A stretch of DNA of 64,000 nucleotides from Pseudomonas brassicacearum. Lineage in GTDB: Bacteria > Pseudomonadota > Gammaproteobacteria > Pseudomonadales > Pseudomonadaceae. This document shows positions 40,650 to 49,747 of this stretch, one piece after another. A model generated the notes under the pieces. That model ran no database searches. It saw only the letters and a program-made list of their open reading frames with translations, and had not been told where the DNA came from. The translations under genes were made by a program, and so were the position numbers. Each line of letters starts with the position of its first letter. Within the stretch, counting starts at the first letter, position 1. The DNA is taken from positions 243,167 to 307,166 of the forward strand of contig NZ_MOBJ01000003.1 of the NCBI RefSeq assembly GCF_003732225.1, written 5' to 3'.

Positions 40650-41168
40650 ATGCCAACACCCGCGTATCTATCCATCACAGGCACCACTCAAGGCCTGATT
40701 ACAGCAGACACGTTCACCCAAGACTCTGTCGGCAACATCTATCAGGAAGGTCACGAAAACCAGATTCTGGTTCAGGCTTTTCAGCATCAGGTCATCATTC
40801 CCAGAGACCCACAATCTGGTCAACCGACCGGCCAGCGCGTACATCGTCCCCTGATGATCACCAAAGTTTTCGACAAGTCTTCGCCGTTGATCTTTAGCGC
40901 ACTGACCTCTGGTGAAAGACTGGAGAACTGCCACTTGGCGTGGTATCGCACATCCAGCGCAGGAACTCAGGAGCACTATTTCAGCATTGAGTTGGTCGAT
41001 GCACTGATCGTTGAGGTCCAGTCACGTATGCCAAACTGCCAGGATCCGAACATGTCGCACTTTACCCATCTGGAAGACGTGTACTTCACCTACCGCAAAA
41101 TCATTTGGACCCACGAAGTATCGGGCACTTCCGGTTCTGACGATTGGCGCGCCCCAATCCACAGCTAA
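40650..41168 (+). CDS. hcp: T6SS tube protein Hcp, diverged copy
   Basis: The protein has 172 residues from the ATG at 40650 (MPTPAYLSITGTTQGLITAD), preceded by AAGGAAAG. It is the HcpB-like class (PA1512-type), forming hexameric rings that stack into the T6SS tube and chaperone small effectors. It shares most of its sequence with hcp2, with scattered changes (for example NQILVQAFQHQ for DQVMVQGFSHE). The C-terminus ends DDWRAPIHS rather than DDWRSPVAG. It is one of two tandem copies with matching upstream regulatory arrays. Whether it forms mixed tubes or is a specialised version cannot be decided from sequence. Confidence 0.92.
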   Translation: MPTPAYLSITGTTQGLITADTFTQDSVGNIYQEGHENQILVQAFQHQVIIPRDPQSGQPTGQRVHRPLMITKVFDKSSPLIFSALTSGERLENCHLAWYRTSSAGTQEHYFSIELVDALIVEVQSRMPNCQDPNMSHFTHLEDVYFTYRKIIWTHEVSGTSGSDDWRAPIHS

Positions 41169-41361
41169 GTCAGATTGCTCAGGTGCTTGCATCGGCCAGC
41201 CCTACTGACCGGTGCAGTCCACACAGATCGGAAACTCTCGCGTCAGAGGCACCCGCAAGGGTGTCCGGATCAGCGGTGACACGTCATAAGAACAACAAAT
41301 CATCGCACCTTCCCGCTCGATTCGTTTCAACTTGCCCCATGAGCGAAGCCAAAACCCCAAG

Positions 41362-41484
41362 TGAGCAACTTCTTGCGCACTCACCTTCTGGAAAACATCG
41401 ACCATTCCTGCTCCAGGCCACGCCACACAAGGCCTGCAGCCAAGTGCGCAAGAAGTTGCGCAGCACTGTGCAACTTCTTGCGCA
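41362..41484. promoter_or_regulatory. Three 18-bp dyads upstream of hcp2 (candidate enhancer sites)
   Basis: The dyad TGCGCAA-N4-TTGCGCA is at 41362-41379 (one mismatch), 41445-41462 (perfect) and 41467-41484 (one mismatch). Centre spacings of 83 and 22 bp are identical to the hcp1 array, although the DNA between the sites is not similar. The gap 41169-41654 holds this array and a sigma-54-like element and no gene that I can support. Confidence 0.7.
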
Positions 41485-41570
41485 CATTAGAGATTTCTCC
41501 TACAGCAAAACAGGGAAGGTCCGACACTGATAACGCATATCTCCTTGATTTATATGCGAAATGCACTACA

Positions 41571-41586
41571 TGGCACGAAGCTTGAA
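41571..41586 (+). promoter_or_regulatory. Sigma-54-like promoter element of hcp2
   Basis: TGGCACGAAGCTTGAA matches the -24 block TGGCACG exactly and has TTGA at -12 where TTGC is preferred. It lies 69 bp before the hcp2 start, with a conserved leader (CGGGCGAT...CCTCCCGGGCA-type segment) also seen before hcp1. Confidence 0.5.
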
Positions 41587-41654
41587 ATGTAGGAGTACCC
41601 ACCGGGCGATCTCGCCTCCCGGGCACCCTCATTTATTTAGCAAGGAGAGCATCC

Positions 41655-42173
41655 ATGGCTACACCAGCGTATATGTCCATCACTGGCACCAAACAAGGCC
41701 TGATCACCGCCGGTGCCTTCACCGCAGATTCGGTTGGCAACACCTACCAGGAAGGTCACGAAGACCAGGTCATGGTTCAGGGTTTCAGCCACGAAGTGAT
41801 CATCCCGCGTGACCCGCAGTCCGGCCAACCAACCGGCCAGCGCGTTCACAAGCCAGTAAAAATCACCAAGGTTTTCGACAAGTCCTCGCCACTGCTGCTG
41901 GCAGCTCTGACTTCCGGCGAGCGCCTGACCGAAATCACCATCCAGTGGTACCGCACTTCGGCTGCCGGCACCCAGGAACACTACTTCACCACCAAGCTTG
42001 AAGACGCGATCATCGTCGACATCAAAGACTACATGCACAACTGCCAGGATCCGTCGAACTCGCACTTCACTCACCTGGAAGACGTAGAGTTCACCTACCG
42101 CAAAATCACCTGGACCCACGAAGTATCCGGTACTTCGGGTTCCGATGACTGGCGTTCCCCGGTCGCTGGCTAA
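41655..42173 (+). CDS. hcp: T6SS tube protein Hcp (HcpB-like)
   Basis: The 172-residue protein begins MATPAYMSITGTKQGLITAG and is nearly identical, as far as I remember, to the three HcpB copies of P. aeruginosa (PA1512, PA2367, PA5267) linked to the H2-T6SS. It forms the inner tube and is released with effectors. The ATG at 41655 has AAGGAGAG upstream. A hairpin at 42176-42204 separates it from vgrG, which may let hcp mRNA accumulate above vgrG mRNA. It belongs to the tandem duplication with hcp1. Confidence 0.95.
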   Translation: MATPAYMSITGTKQGLITAGAFTADSVGNTYQEGHEDQVMVQGFSHEVIIPRDPQSGQPTGQRVHKPVKITKVFDKSSPLLLAALTSGERLTEITIQWYRTSAAGTQEHYFTTKLEDAIIVDIKDYMHNCQDPSNSHFTHLEDVEFTYRKITWTHEVSGTSGSDDWRSPVAG

Positions 42174-42175
42174 GT

Positions 42176-42204
42176 CTGGCCGACCGTTACAAAACATCGG
42201 CCAG
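42176..42204 (+). other. Hairpin between hcp2 and vgrG
   Basis: CTGGCCGA (42176-42183) pairs with TCGGCCAG (42197-42204), directly after the hcp2 stop, with no T-tract. It may stabilise the hcp message or attenuate read-through into vgrG. Confidence 0.45.
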
Positions 42205-42307
42205 CTCTGCTGGTCGATGTTGTTTGCGCCACCCAAGAATTCTTGCCTTCGTTGATCGCCCACTCAGGGCATCGATGGATGCTGCAGCACTGCACGAGGA
42301 ACAACGG

Positions 42308-44350
42308 ATGTTCGCGCCGGCCAACCAGACTCACTTCGCCCTGACCGTAGAAGGTCTGGCGAACGATCTCCAGGTACTTGCCCTCACCGGTCGAGAAGCC
42401 ATCAGCCAACCGTTCGCGTTCGACGTCGAACTGGTCAGCGAAAACCCGTCCCTGGACCTCGAAAGCCTGTTGCACAAACCGGCTTTTTTGCAGCTCGCAC
42501 AAAACGGCACGGGCATTCACGGGCAGATCTATCGTGTTGCCCAAGGCGATGCCGGTAAACGCCTGACCCGCTACTCGGTGACCCTGCGTCCGCAGTTGTC
42601 TTACCTGTCGCACCGTATCAACCAACGCATCTTCCAGAACCTCAGCGTGCCGAAAATCATCGGCCAGGTCCTCGAAGAGCACGGCATCCAAAGCAATGCC
42701 TACGAATTCAAAGTCGGGGCGATTTATCCCGAGCGTGTGTACTGCGTTCAGTATGATGAATCGGACCTGCATTTCATCCAGCGCCTGTGCGAGGAAGAAG
42801 GTATCCACTACCACTTTCAGCACAGCGCCACGAGCCACAAGCTGGTGTTCGGTGATGACCAGACGGTGTTCCCGAAACTCGCGCCCGTGGCCTACCAGCA
42901 AGACTCCGGCATGGTCGCCAACGACCCGGTGATCAAACGCTTCGACCTGCGCCTGGAAACCCGCACCAGCCGCACCACGCGCCGCGACTACGACTTCGAA
43001 AAACCGCGCATCACCCTCGAAAGCGAGTCCCGTGGCGACACCAAACCGGACCTCGAAGACTACGACTATCCGGGGCGCTTCATCGACCGCGAACGCGGCA
43101 AGCACCTGGCCAAGCGAAGCCTTGAACGGCACCGCAGCGACTACCAACTGGCCGAAGGCAAAAGCGATCAGCCGTTGCTGGTCAGCGGGCATTTCCTGGC
43201 CCTGAGCCAACACCCCAAAGCCAAGTGGAACGATCTCTGGCTGCTCACTGAAATCCTTCACGAAGGCAAGCAGCCGCAGGTGCTCGAAGAGTCGGTGACC
43301 AGCGACACCACCGACCTCAAGGACGACTTCCACCAGGGCTACCGCAACCGCTTTCAGGCCACACCGTGGGACGTGCCGAACCGGCCGCCGCTGGCGCACC
43401 CGAAACCGCGCATCCTCGGCAGCCAGAGTGCGGTGGTCACCGGCCCCAAAGGTGAGGAGATCCACTGCGACCAGTACGGCCGGGTGAAGGTGCAATTTCA
43501 CTGGGACCGCGAAGGCCAGGCCGACGACAAGACCAGCTGCTGGCTGCGCGTCTCGTCCGCCTGGGCCGGCGCCCACTATGGCGGCATCGCCATCCCGCGC
43601 ATCGGCATGGAAGTGCTCGTCACCTTCCTCGAAGGCGACCCCGACCAGCCGCTGATCAGCGGCTGCCTGTACCACAAGGAAAACGTCGTTCCGTACGACC
43701 TGCCGGCGAACAAGACCCGCAGCACCTTCAAGACCCTCAGTTCTCCGGGCGGCGGCGGTTACAACGAGCTGCGCATCGAAGACAAGAAAGGCCAGGAACA
43801 GATCTTCCTGCACGCCCAGCGTGACTGGGATGAAAACATCGAGCACGACCAGAAAATCCGCGTCGGCAACGAACGCCACGACACCGTCGAGGCCAACAGC
43901 TACAGCGAGTTCAAGGCCGAAGAGCACCACACCGTCTACGCCGACCGCAAAGTCGAAACCCGCGCCAACGACCACCTGACTGTCGGCGTGAACCAGCACA
44001 TCAAAATCGGCACCGGCCAGTTCATCGAAGCCGGCCAGGAAATCCACCTGAGCAGCGGCCTGAAAGTGGTGCTCGAAGCCGGCAGCGAACTGACCCTCAA
44101 GGGCGGCGGCAGCTTCATCAAGATCGATGCCGGCGGCGTGACCCTCAGCGGTCCGGCGATCAACATGAACTCCGGCGGCAGCCCAGGCAGCGGCACCGGC
44201 GCAGCACCGTTAATGCCCGGCGTGCTCAAGCAAGCCGACGCCGACCAGGCCGGCGCCGTGCTGACCCCGACGCAGATCAACACCCTCAAGCGCAACGCGC
44301 CGTTCTGTGAAGAGTGCGAAAAGTGCAAGGCAGGTGCCTGTGCCATCTGA
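42308..44350 (+). CDS. vgrG: T6SS spike protein VgrG (module B)
   Basis: The protein has 680 residues from the ATG at 42308 (MFAPANQTHFALTVEGLAND) with AGGA at 42297-42300; longer in-frame starts back to 42224 have no supporting site. The order is gp27-like, gp5/OB (GRVKVQFHWDREGQADDKTS, WLRVSSAWAGAHYGGIAIPR) and a beta-helical spike with short repeats. A Gly-rich segment and a Cys-rich tail FCEECEKCKAGACAI follow. It is highly similar to the module A VgrG and, like it, lacks an appended enzyme domain. It is co-directional with two hcp genes upstream and overlaps the DUF4123 gene downstream by 11 bp. Confidence 0.94.
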   Translation: MFAPANQTHFALTVEGLANDLQVLALTGREAISQPFAFDVELVSENPSLDLESLLHKPAFLQLAQNGTGIHGQIYRVAQGDAGKRLTRYSVTLRPQLSYLSHRINQRIFQNLSVPKIIGQVLEEHGIQSNAYEFKVGAIYPERVYCVQYDESDLHFIQRLCEEEGIHYHFQHSATSHKLVFGDDQTVFPKLAPVAYQQDSGMVANDPVIKRFDLRLETRTSRTTRRDYDFEKPRITLESESRGDTKPDLEDYDYPGRFIDRERGKHLAKRSLERHRSDYQLAEGKSDQPLLVSGHFLALSQHPKAKWNDLWLLTEILHEGKQPQVLEESVTSDTTDLKDDFHQGYRNRFQATPWDVPNRPPLAHPKPRILGSQSAVVTGPKGEEIHCDQYGRVKVQFHWDREGQADDKTSCWLRVSSAWAGAHYGGIAIPRIGMEVLVTFLEGDPDQPLISGCLYHKENVVPYDLPANKTRSTFKTLSSPGGGGYNELRIEDKKGQEQIFLHAQRDWDENIEHDQKIRVGNERHDTVEANSYSEFKAEEHHTVYADRKVETRANDHLTVGVNQHIKIGTGQFIEAGQEIHLSSGLKVVLEAGSELTLKGGGSFIKIDAGGVTLSGPAINMNSGGSPGSGTGAAPLMPGVLKQADADQAGAVLTPTQINTLKRNAPFCEECEKCKAGACAI

Positions 44351-45077
44351 TCGCCTGACACCCCGTAACTGGCTCGCCAGCCGTCCGCTGCAAGCCGGTG
44401 AGCACTTGTACCTGATCATCAGCAACGCCAGCGATGCGGCGCCGCTCAATGCGTTTTACCAGCAAGAAGCGACCACCGAACTGATCCCGATCTGGGGCGG
44501 CACACCTTATGCCGACTGGCAGCCGGTGATGCCGTACCTCGCCGAGCTGAAACCCGGCTCGGCGTTCCTCGAATGGATTGCCGAAACCGACGCCGAAGAC
44601 TGGGGCTGGCTGGCGGTTTCCAGCAGTGCGCCGGACGTGGTGTTCGAACACTTGCGCAGCCTGACCCAGGTCCGCATGCCGGATGGGAGCGAGGTGTTTT
44701 TCCGGTTTTGGGATGGGCGGCATATCTACCCGATCCTTGAAGGCCTCGGCGTGGGGGCCGGTGAAATTCTGCCAGTGTTCGAGCGCTACCTGATCAATGG
44801 CCAAAGCCTGGAAGTCGGCGCACGCGGCGTGCCGCCGGCCAAGGCGTGGCCGTGGTGGGAAGTGCCGCAGGGGTTGCTTGATCGGCTCGCGGCCAAAGAC
44901 CCGACGACCCTGATCGACAACCTGATGCAATGGCTGAGCGAGGAACGCCCGGACATTTACGCCGCTTATCCCGAGAGCAACCTGAGGCACAAAGTCGCCC
45001 GTTTCGTGCGCCGCCCCGATGCTCCGAAACCCCTTAATGAAGCACTGCTAAACCACCTGATTCTGGAGCAAGGCTGA
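44340..45077 (+). CDS. DUF4123 T6SS effector-loading adaptor (module B)
   Basis: The start is taken as the GTG at 44340, by analogy with module A: the same 11-bp overlap with vgrG and AAGG at 44327-44330. An upstream in-frame GTG at 44307 would reach further into vgrG. The 245-residue protein has the family blocks FLEWIAETDAEDWGWLAVSS and VFFRFWDGRHIYPIL. It should bind the N-terminal part of the downstream Rhs protein and load it on the VgrG tip. The stop overlaps the rhs ATG (TGATG), so all three genes are coupled. Confidence 0.88.
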   Translation: MPSDRLTPRNWLASRPLQAGEHLYLIISNASDAAPLNAFYQQEATTELIPIWGGTPYADWQPVMPYLAELKPGSAFLEWIAETDAEDWGWLAVSSSAPDVVFEHLRSLTQVRMPDGSEVFFRFWDGRHIYPILEGLGVGAGEILPVFERYLINGQSLEVGARGVPPAKAWPWWEVPQGLLDRLAAKDPTTLIDNLMQWLSEERPDIYAAYPESNLRHKVARFVRRPDAPKPLNEALLNHLILEQG

Positions 45078-48000
45078 TGGATCGCGTTGCCTACGTCGAC
45101 AACCAACTGAGTACCTTCAAGGACAGCCTGACGCTGTACCGCGAGCAAACCCAAACCTGGTACGCCAAAGCGGCCGACAAGGTCAGCCGGGCGACTGACA
45201 TGCCCTCGCTGCTGGGCATGGAGCGGGTGCTCAAGGTCGGAAACACCAGCAAATCGGTCACCATGACCGACGGTGACTTCTCGAGCGTGGCCCAGTGCCC
45301 GCTCAAGGGGCCGCTGCTGATCGAAAGCAAATTCGAATCGGTCTATGACATCCCGATCGGCGACATCGAAGTTGAAATCGTTGCGGTGGAAGGTGGTGCG
45401 GTCAGCAAAGTCAAACTGGATGCCAAGGGCAAAGCCAGCTGGACGGGTGGTGTGCCGGGCAAGTTCTACAAGATCCGGGTTCACAATGAAGTGACACCGG
45501 CTCAGATCGATACCTTGTTCAAATCCTATGACGGCCTGACCGGTCAACTGGAAGGGTTCCTGCGCAAGGAATGGGCGGGGTTCAGGCCTCAGTGGGCGAC
45601 CCAGTCCGCTTCGTCTGCCGCCATGGCGGTCGGCAACGGCATCCTGGAAGGCGGTTGGGAGGCGATCAAGGGGGTGTGGGACGGGATCAGCATGGTGCTC
45701 GATATCCTGCAGAACCCCAAAAAATTCAAAGATGATCTCGGAGCAGGTTTCGCCAAACTTGAAGCGCTGGCCAACGACGCACCCGACGTCATGAAAAAGG
45801 CCATGTTGCTCGCCAGCGACGAGGCCGCCCTATTCCTGATGGTGCGCAGCGCCCTCATCTGGCTGGCAGGCTTACCGCCGACACAAATGGCTGGCAAAGC
45901 CGCGAAAGTGGCGACGGCAGCCGTCGTCGGGATCGCGATCGATATCGTGATTTCGATAGTACTGACCATTGCAGCGGAAGGTACGGGGGTCATTTACCTT
46001 GCAGCGCGGCTGAAAAATTATGGCGAAATCGTCATCAAGGCCGTGACTGGTTTTGTCGAGTCCGTGTTCAAGATCATCAAAGGCTTCATGGAGTACGTGG
46101 AGAAGTACACCGCTGTTGCCGCGCGTGGTGTGACGGCCCAGATGAAGAAAGGTTTGGCGCAGTTGCGTTTTGATGGCAAGCGCAACTCGAAACTGGAGAA
46201 AGCTGAAAAGGCCCACCACGACGCGTCCAAACAGTCGAAAAACCCCGACGAAAAAAGCGCGACGTGCGCCAAGAAAACCTGCACCAATGGCTGCCCGGTA
46301 TCGATGGTCACCGGTGAGGAACTGCTGACCCTGACCGACGGCCAGCTCAACGGTCTGCTGCCCTTCGAGTGGACTCGCCTCTACCGCACCAGCGCCGCTG
46401 AAATCGATTGCGGCCTCGGCTACGGCTGGAGTCACGCGCTGGCGCAACGCGTTGACATCGCGGGCGACGACGTGGTCTGGACCGACCATGAAAACCGCGT
46501 CACGACGTTCCCGCTGCCGAGTGCGCAACGCCCGGCCATTACCAACAGCCTGTCGGAAGCGGCGATTTTCCTCGGTGACGATCCGTCCGAGCTGATCCTC
46601 ACCCAAGCTGGCGAACGCGCCCGGTTCTACCACTTCCGCTACAACAGCAAGGGCGCGACACTGATCGCCATCAGCGACGATTACGGCAACCGTCTGCACA
46701 TCACTCGTGACATTCACGGGCGGATCAAACGGGTCGACAACGGCGCCGGTCGTGCCTTACTCCTGCGTTACGACCGCAAACACATCATCGCCGTCGACTA
46801 TCAGCAGTTCAGCCCTGCCGACAACCTGGAAGATGCCTGGAGCACGGTCCAGACACTGATCACTTATGGCTATGACGCACAGTGGCGCCTGATCGAGGCG
46901 AAGAACGCTGCCAGTGAAGCCGAGCGCTATGCCTACAACGATCAGAACGTGATCCTTGAACGGCAACTGGCCGGTGGCGCGAGCTTCTTCTGGGAATGGG
47001 AAAAGGAAGGCAAGTCGGCGCGCTGCATCCATCACTGGGCGAGCTTCTCGCAGATGGACGCGCACTACGTCTGGGATGACAAGGGCAGCGTCACGGTTAC
47101 CAACGCTGACGGCAGCGAAGAGGTTTACACCCACGACGATCAGGCGCGGCTAGTCAGCAAAGTCGACCCGGACGGTGCCGAACACCTCAAGGCCTATGAC
47201 GAAAAAGGTCGTTTGATTGCAGAGAAAGATCCTCTCGGCGCGGTGACCGAGTACCACTACAACGAAGCCGGCCGCATGACTGCCGTTGTTCCGCCAGAGG
47301 ATGAGCCGACCTCCTACGAGTACAGCGACGGTTTCGTCAGTGAAGTCCATCGTGGCAAGGCGACCTGGAAGTACCGGCGCAATAACCAGGGCGACATTAC
47401 CCAACAGATCGATCCAGATGGCAACGCAACGTCCTACAGCTACGACCGCCAAGGCCGTCTACTGGAAATCCGCCACCCGGACGGTAGCCGCCATCAACTG
47501 GGCTGGAACAATCTCGGTCAACTACTGGAGGAGCGTCTGCCCGACGGCGGTCAACGCAAATACCGCTACGACGCATTGGGACGGCAAATCACCCGTCAGG
47601 AAGAAAGCGGCGCCATCACCCAATACCAATGGGACAACGCCAACCGCCTCGCGCAAATCACCCTGCCCGGCGGCGCCACCCGTGCCTTCAGCTACAACCC
47701 TTATGGCCGCGTTACCGCCGAACGCGATGAACTGGGCCGCGTCACCCGCTACGAATACGCCGATGGCCTGCACCTGGTCAGCCGCCGTATCAACCCGGAT
47801 GGCAGCCAATTGCGTTATCGCTACGACAACTCGCGCCTGCTGCTCAGCGAAATCGAAAACGAACGTGGCGAGCACTACCACCTCGATTACTACCCGAACG
47901 GCCTGATCCAACAGGAAACCGGCTTCGACGGGCGGCGCACCGCTTACGAATATGACCTGAATGGCCAACTGCTGAAGAAAACCGAATTTGGCGATGACGG

Positions 48001-49747
48001 CAGCGAACTGATCACCGAATACCAACGCGACGCCGCTGGCCGACTGCTGGTGAAAACCCTGGCCGATGGCGAGGAAATTCACTACAGCTACGACGCCTTG
48101 GGTCGCCTGGCGAACGTCGACGACGGTCACTGGCCGCTCGCCTACGAATACGACCTGCAAGACCGCCTGATAACCGAGCATCAGGGCTGGGGCACCCTGC
48201 GTTATGAGTACGACACGCTCGGCCAGTTGAGCCATTGCCGCCTGCCCGACGGCAGCAAGCTCGACTATCGCCACCAAACCGGCGGTCGCCTGAGCAGCAT
48301 CGACCTCAACGGCTCGCGTCTGACCACCCACCAGTTCAGCGCTGGCCGCGAACAGCAGCGCCAGCAAGGCCTGCTGCTGAGCCAATACCAGTACGACGAA
48401 CAAGGCCGGTTGCAGGCGCACACCGTCAGTCAGCAGGAACGCAATCTGTTCCAGCGCCGCTACGCCTACGACGCCAACGGCAACCTCGCGGGCATCGATG
48501 ACAGCCGCAAAGGCAATCGCAGCTACCACTACGACCCGCTCGACCGCCTGATCAACGTGCGCGGCAGCACCCCGGAAAGCTTCGCCCACGACCCGGCCGG
48601 TAACCTGCTGGGCCAAGGCGACCAGCCCGCCGCCAACCTGGCCAATGTCAAAGGCAACCGCCTGCTGATGCAGGGCGACCGCCATTACGACTACGACGCC
48701 TACGGCAACCTGACCCGCGAACGCCGCGGCACCGGGCAAAAACTCGTCACCGAATACAGCTACGACTGCCAACACCGCCTGATCGGCGTCAGCCTGCCCG
48801 GCGGCAGCAACGCAACTTACCAGTACGACGCCTTCGGCCGCCGCATCGCCAAGACCGTCGATGGCCACACCACCGAGTTCCTCTGGCAAGGCGAACGGCT
48901 GATCGCCGAAAGCGCCAACAACCGCTACCGCAGCTACATCTACGAGCCCGGCACCTTCCGCCCGCTGGCCATGCTCGACGGCGAAGGCCCGCTCAAGGCC
49001 GAGCCGTTCTACTACCAGCTCGACCACCTCGGCACCCCGCAGGAACTCACCGACTACAGCGGCGAGATCATGTGGTCCGCCAAGTACCGCGCCTACGGCA
49101 ACCTGGCCACGCTGGATGTAGCCGAAATCGACAACCCGCTGCGCTTTCAGGGTCAGTATTTCGATGCGGAAACGGGCTTACACTACAACCGCCATCGCTA
49201 CTACAATCCGGGGACCGGGCGGTTTTTGACTCCGGATCCGATCAAGCTTGCGGGTGGGTTGAACAACTACCAGTACGTGCCTAACCCTACGGGGTGGGTG
49301 GATCCGTTGGGGTTGATGTGTGAACCGTGCGATGGCCCCGACGCAGAGAAATCAAAAAAATCTAGGGACGCTGACTACGAAAACCTTCCTCGCCTTCCCA
49401 GTACTCCAGAAGAAGGGTATTTGTATCGCGGAGTACACAAGGGGCACCCTGCAGAAAATGATGCGATAAACGGAAAAGTAACTCCCGGAAAAATCAGCGG
49501 CGACGTTAGCCCTGACGACCACAACTACGGTGGGCACTCCGGTGAGAGCCCATATACTTCATGGACAAGATCACCCGATATCGCCAAGAAATTCGCTCAA
49601 GAGGACGGAGTTATTCTAAGGCTCAAGGTTGGAGCCCCTAAAGAGGGGGACAAGTGGTCATGGCAGTACTCCGAGGACCGCTGGGGAGAACAAGAGGTCC
49701 TTCTGAAAGGCCCCCGCGAAGGGGATATTGAGGTATTTAGACCATGA
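45077..49747 (+). CDS. T6SS Rhs effector B with ADP-ribosyltransferase-like C-terminal toxin
   Basis: The protein has 1556 residues. The N-terminal region (about 1-400) resembles that of Rhs A and includes hydrophobic helices. The Rhs/YD shell follows, from CPVSMVTGEELLTLTDG to DPIKLAGGLNNYQYVPNPTG and GWVDPLGL (ends at Leu1413). The 143-residue tip has the three-part pattern of R-S-E ADP-ribosyltransferases: YLYRGVH (Arg1451), SPYTSWTRS (Thr1494-Ser1495) and GEQEVLL (Glu1538 and Glu1540, the ExE pair). No PAAR domain is seen. The tip DNA is AT-richer than the shell, consistent with exchange of the toxin end. Immunity candidates follow. The shell is closely related to Rhs A. Confidence 0.9.
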   Translation: MDRVAYVDNQLSTFKDSLTLYREQTQTWYAKAADKVSRATDMPSLLGMERVLKVGNTSKSVTMTDGDFSSVAQCPLKGPLLIESKFESVYDIPIGDIEVEIVAVEGGAVSKVKLDAKGKASWTGGVPGKFYKIRVHNEVTPAQIDTLFKSYDGLTGQLEGFLRKEWAGFRPQWATQSASSAAMAVGNGILEGGWEAIKGVWDGISMVLDILQNPKKFKDDLGAGFAKLEALANDAPDVMKKAMLLASDEAALFLMVRSALIWLAGLPPTQMAGKAAKVATAAVVGIAIDIVISIVLTIAAEGTGVIYLAARLKNYGEIVIKAVTGFVESVFKIIKGFMEYVEKYTAVAARGVTAQMKKGLAQLRFDGKRNSKLEKAEKAHHDASKQSKNPDEKSATCAKKTCTNGCPVSMVTGEELLTLTDGQLNGLLPFEWTRLYRTSAAEIDCGLGYGWSHALAQRVDIAGDDVVWTDHENRVTTFPLPSAQRPAITNSLSEAAIFLGDDPSELILTQAGERARFYHFRYNSKGATLIAISDDYGNRLHITRDIHGRIKRVDNGAGRALLLRYDRKHIIAVDYQQFSPADNLEDAWSTVQTLITYGYDAQWRLIEAKNAASEAERYAYNDQNVILERQLAGGASFFWEWEKEGKSARCIHHWASFSQMDAHYVWDDKGSVTVTNADGSEEVYTHDDQARLVSKVDPDGAEHLKAYDEKGRLIAEKDPLGAVTEYHYNEAGRMTAVVPPEDEPTSYEYSDGFVSEVHRGKATWKYRRNNQGDITQQIDPDGNATSYSYDRQGRLLEIRHPDGSRHQLGWNNLGQLLEERLPDGGQRKYRYDALGRQITRQEESGAITQYQWDNANRLAQITLPGGATRAFSYNPYGRVTAERDELGRVTRYEYADGLHLVSRRINPDGSQLRYRYDNSRLLLSEIENERGEHYHLDYYPNGLIQQETGFDGRRTAYEYDLNGQLLKKTEFGDDGSELITEYQRDAAGRLLVKTLADGEEIHYSYDALGRLANVDDGHWPLAYEYDLQDRLITEHQGWGTLRYEYDTLGQLSHCRLPDGSKLDYRHQTGGRLSSIDLNGSRLTTHQFSAGREQQRQQGLLLSQYQYDEQGRLQAHTVSQQERNLFQRRYAYDANGNLAGIDDSRKGNRSYHYDPLDRLINVRGSTPESFAHDPAGNLLGQGDQPAANLANVKGNRLLMQGDRHYDYDAYGNLTRERRGTGQKLVTEYSYDCQHRLIGVSLPGGSNATYQYDAFGRRIAKTVDGHTTEFLWQGERLIAESANNRYRSYIYEPGTFRPLAMLDGEGPLKAEPFYYQLDHLGTPQELTDYSGEIMWSAKYRAYGNLATLDVAEIDNPLRFQGQYFDAETGLHYNRHRYYNPGTGRFLTPDPIKLAGGLNNYQYVPNPTGWVDPLGLMCEPCDGPDAEKSKKSRDADYENLPRLPSTPEEGYLYRGVHKGHPAENDAINGKVTPGKISGDVSPDDHNYGGHSGESPYTSWTRSPDIAKKFAQEDGVILRLKVGAPKEGDKWSWQYSEDRWGEQEVLLKGPREGDIEVFRP

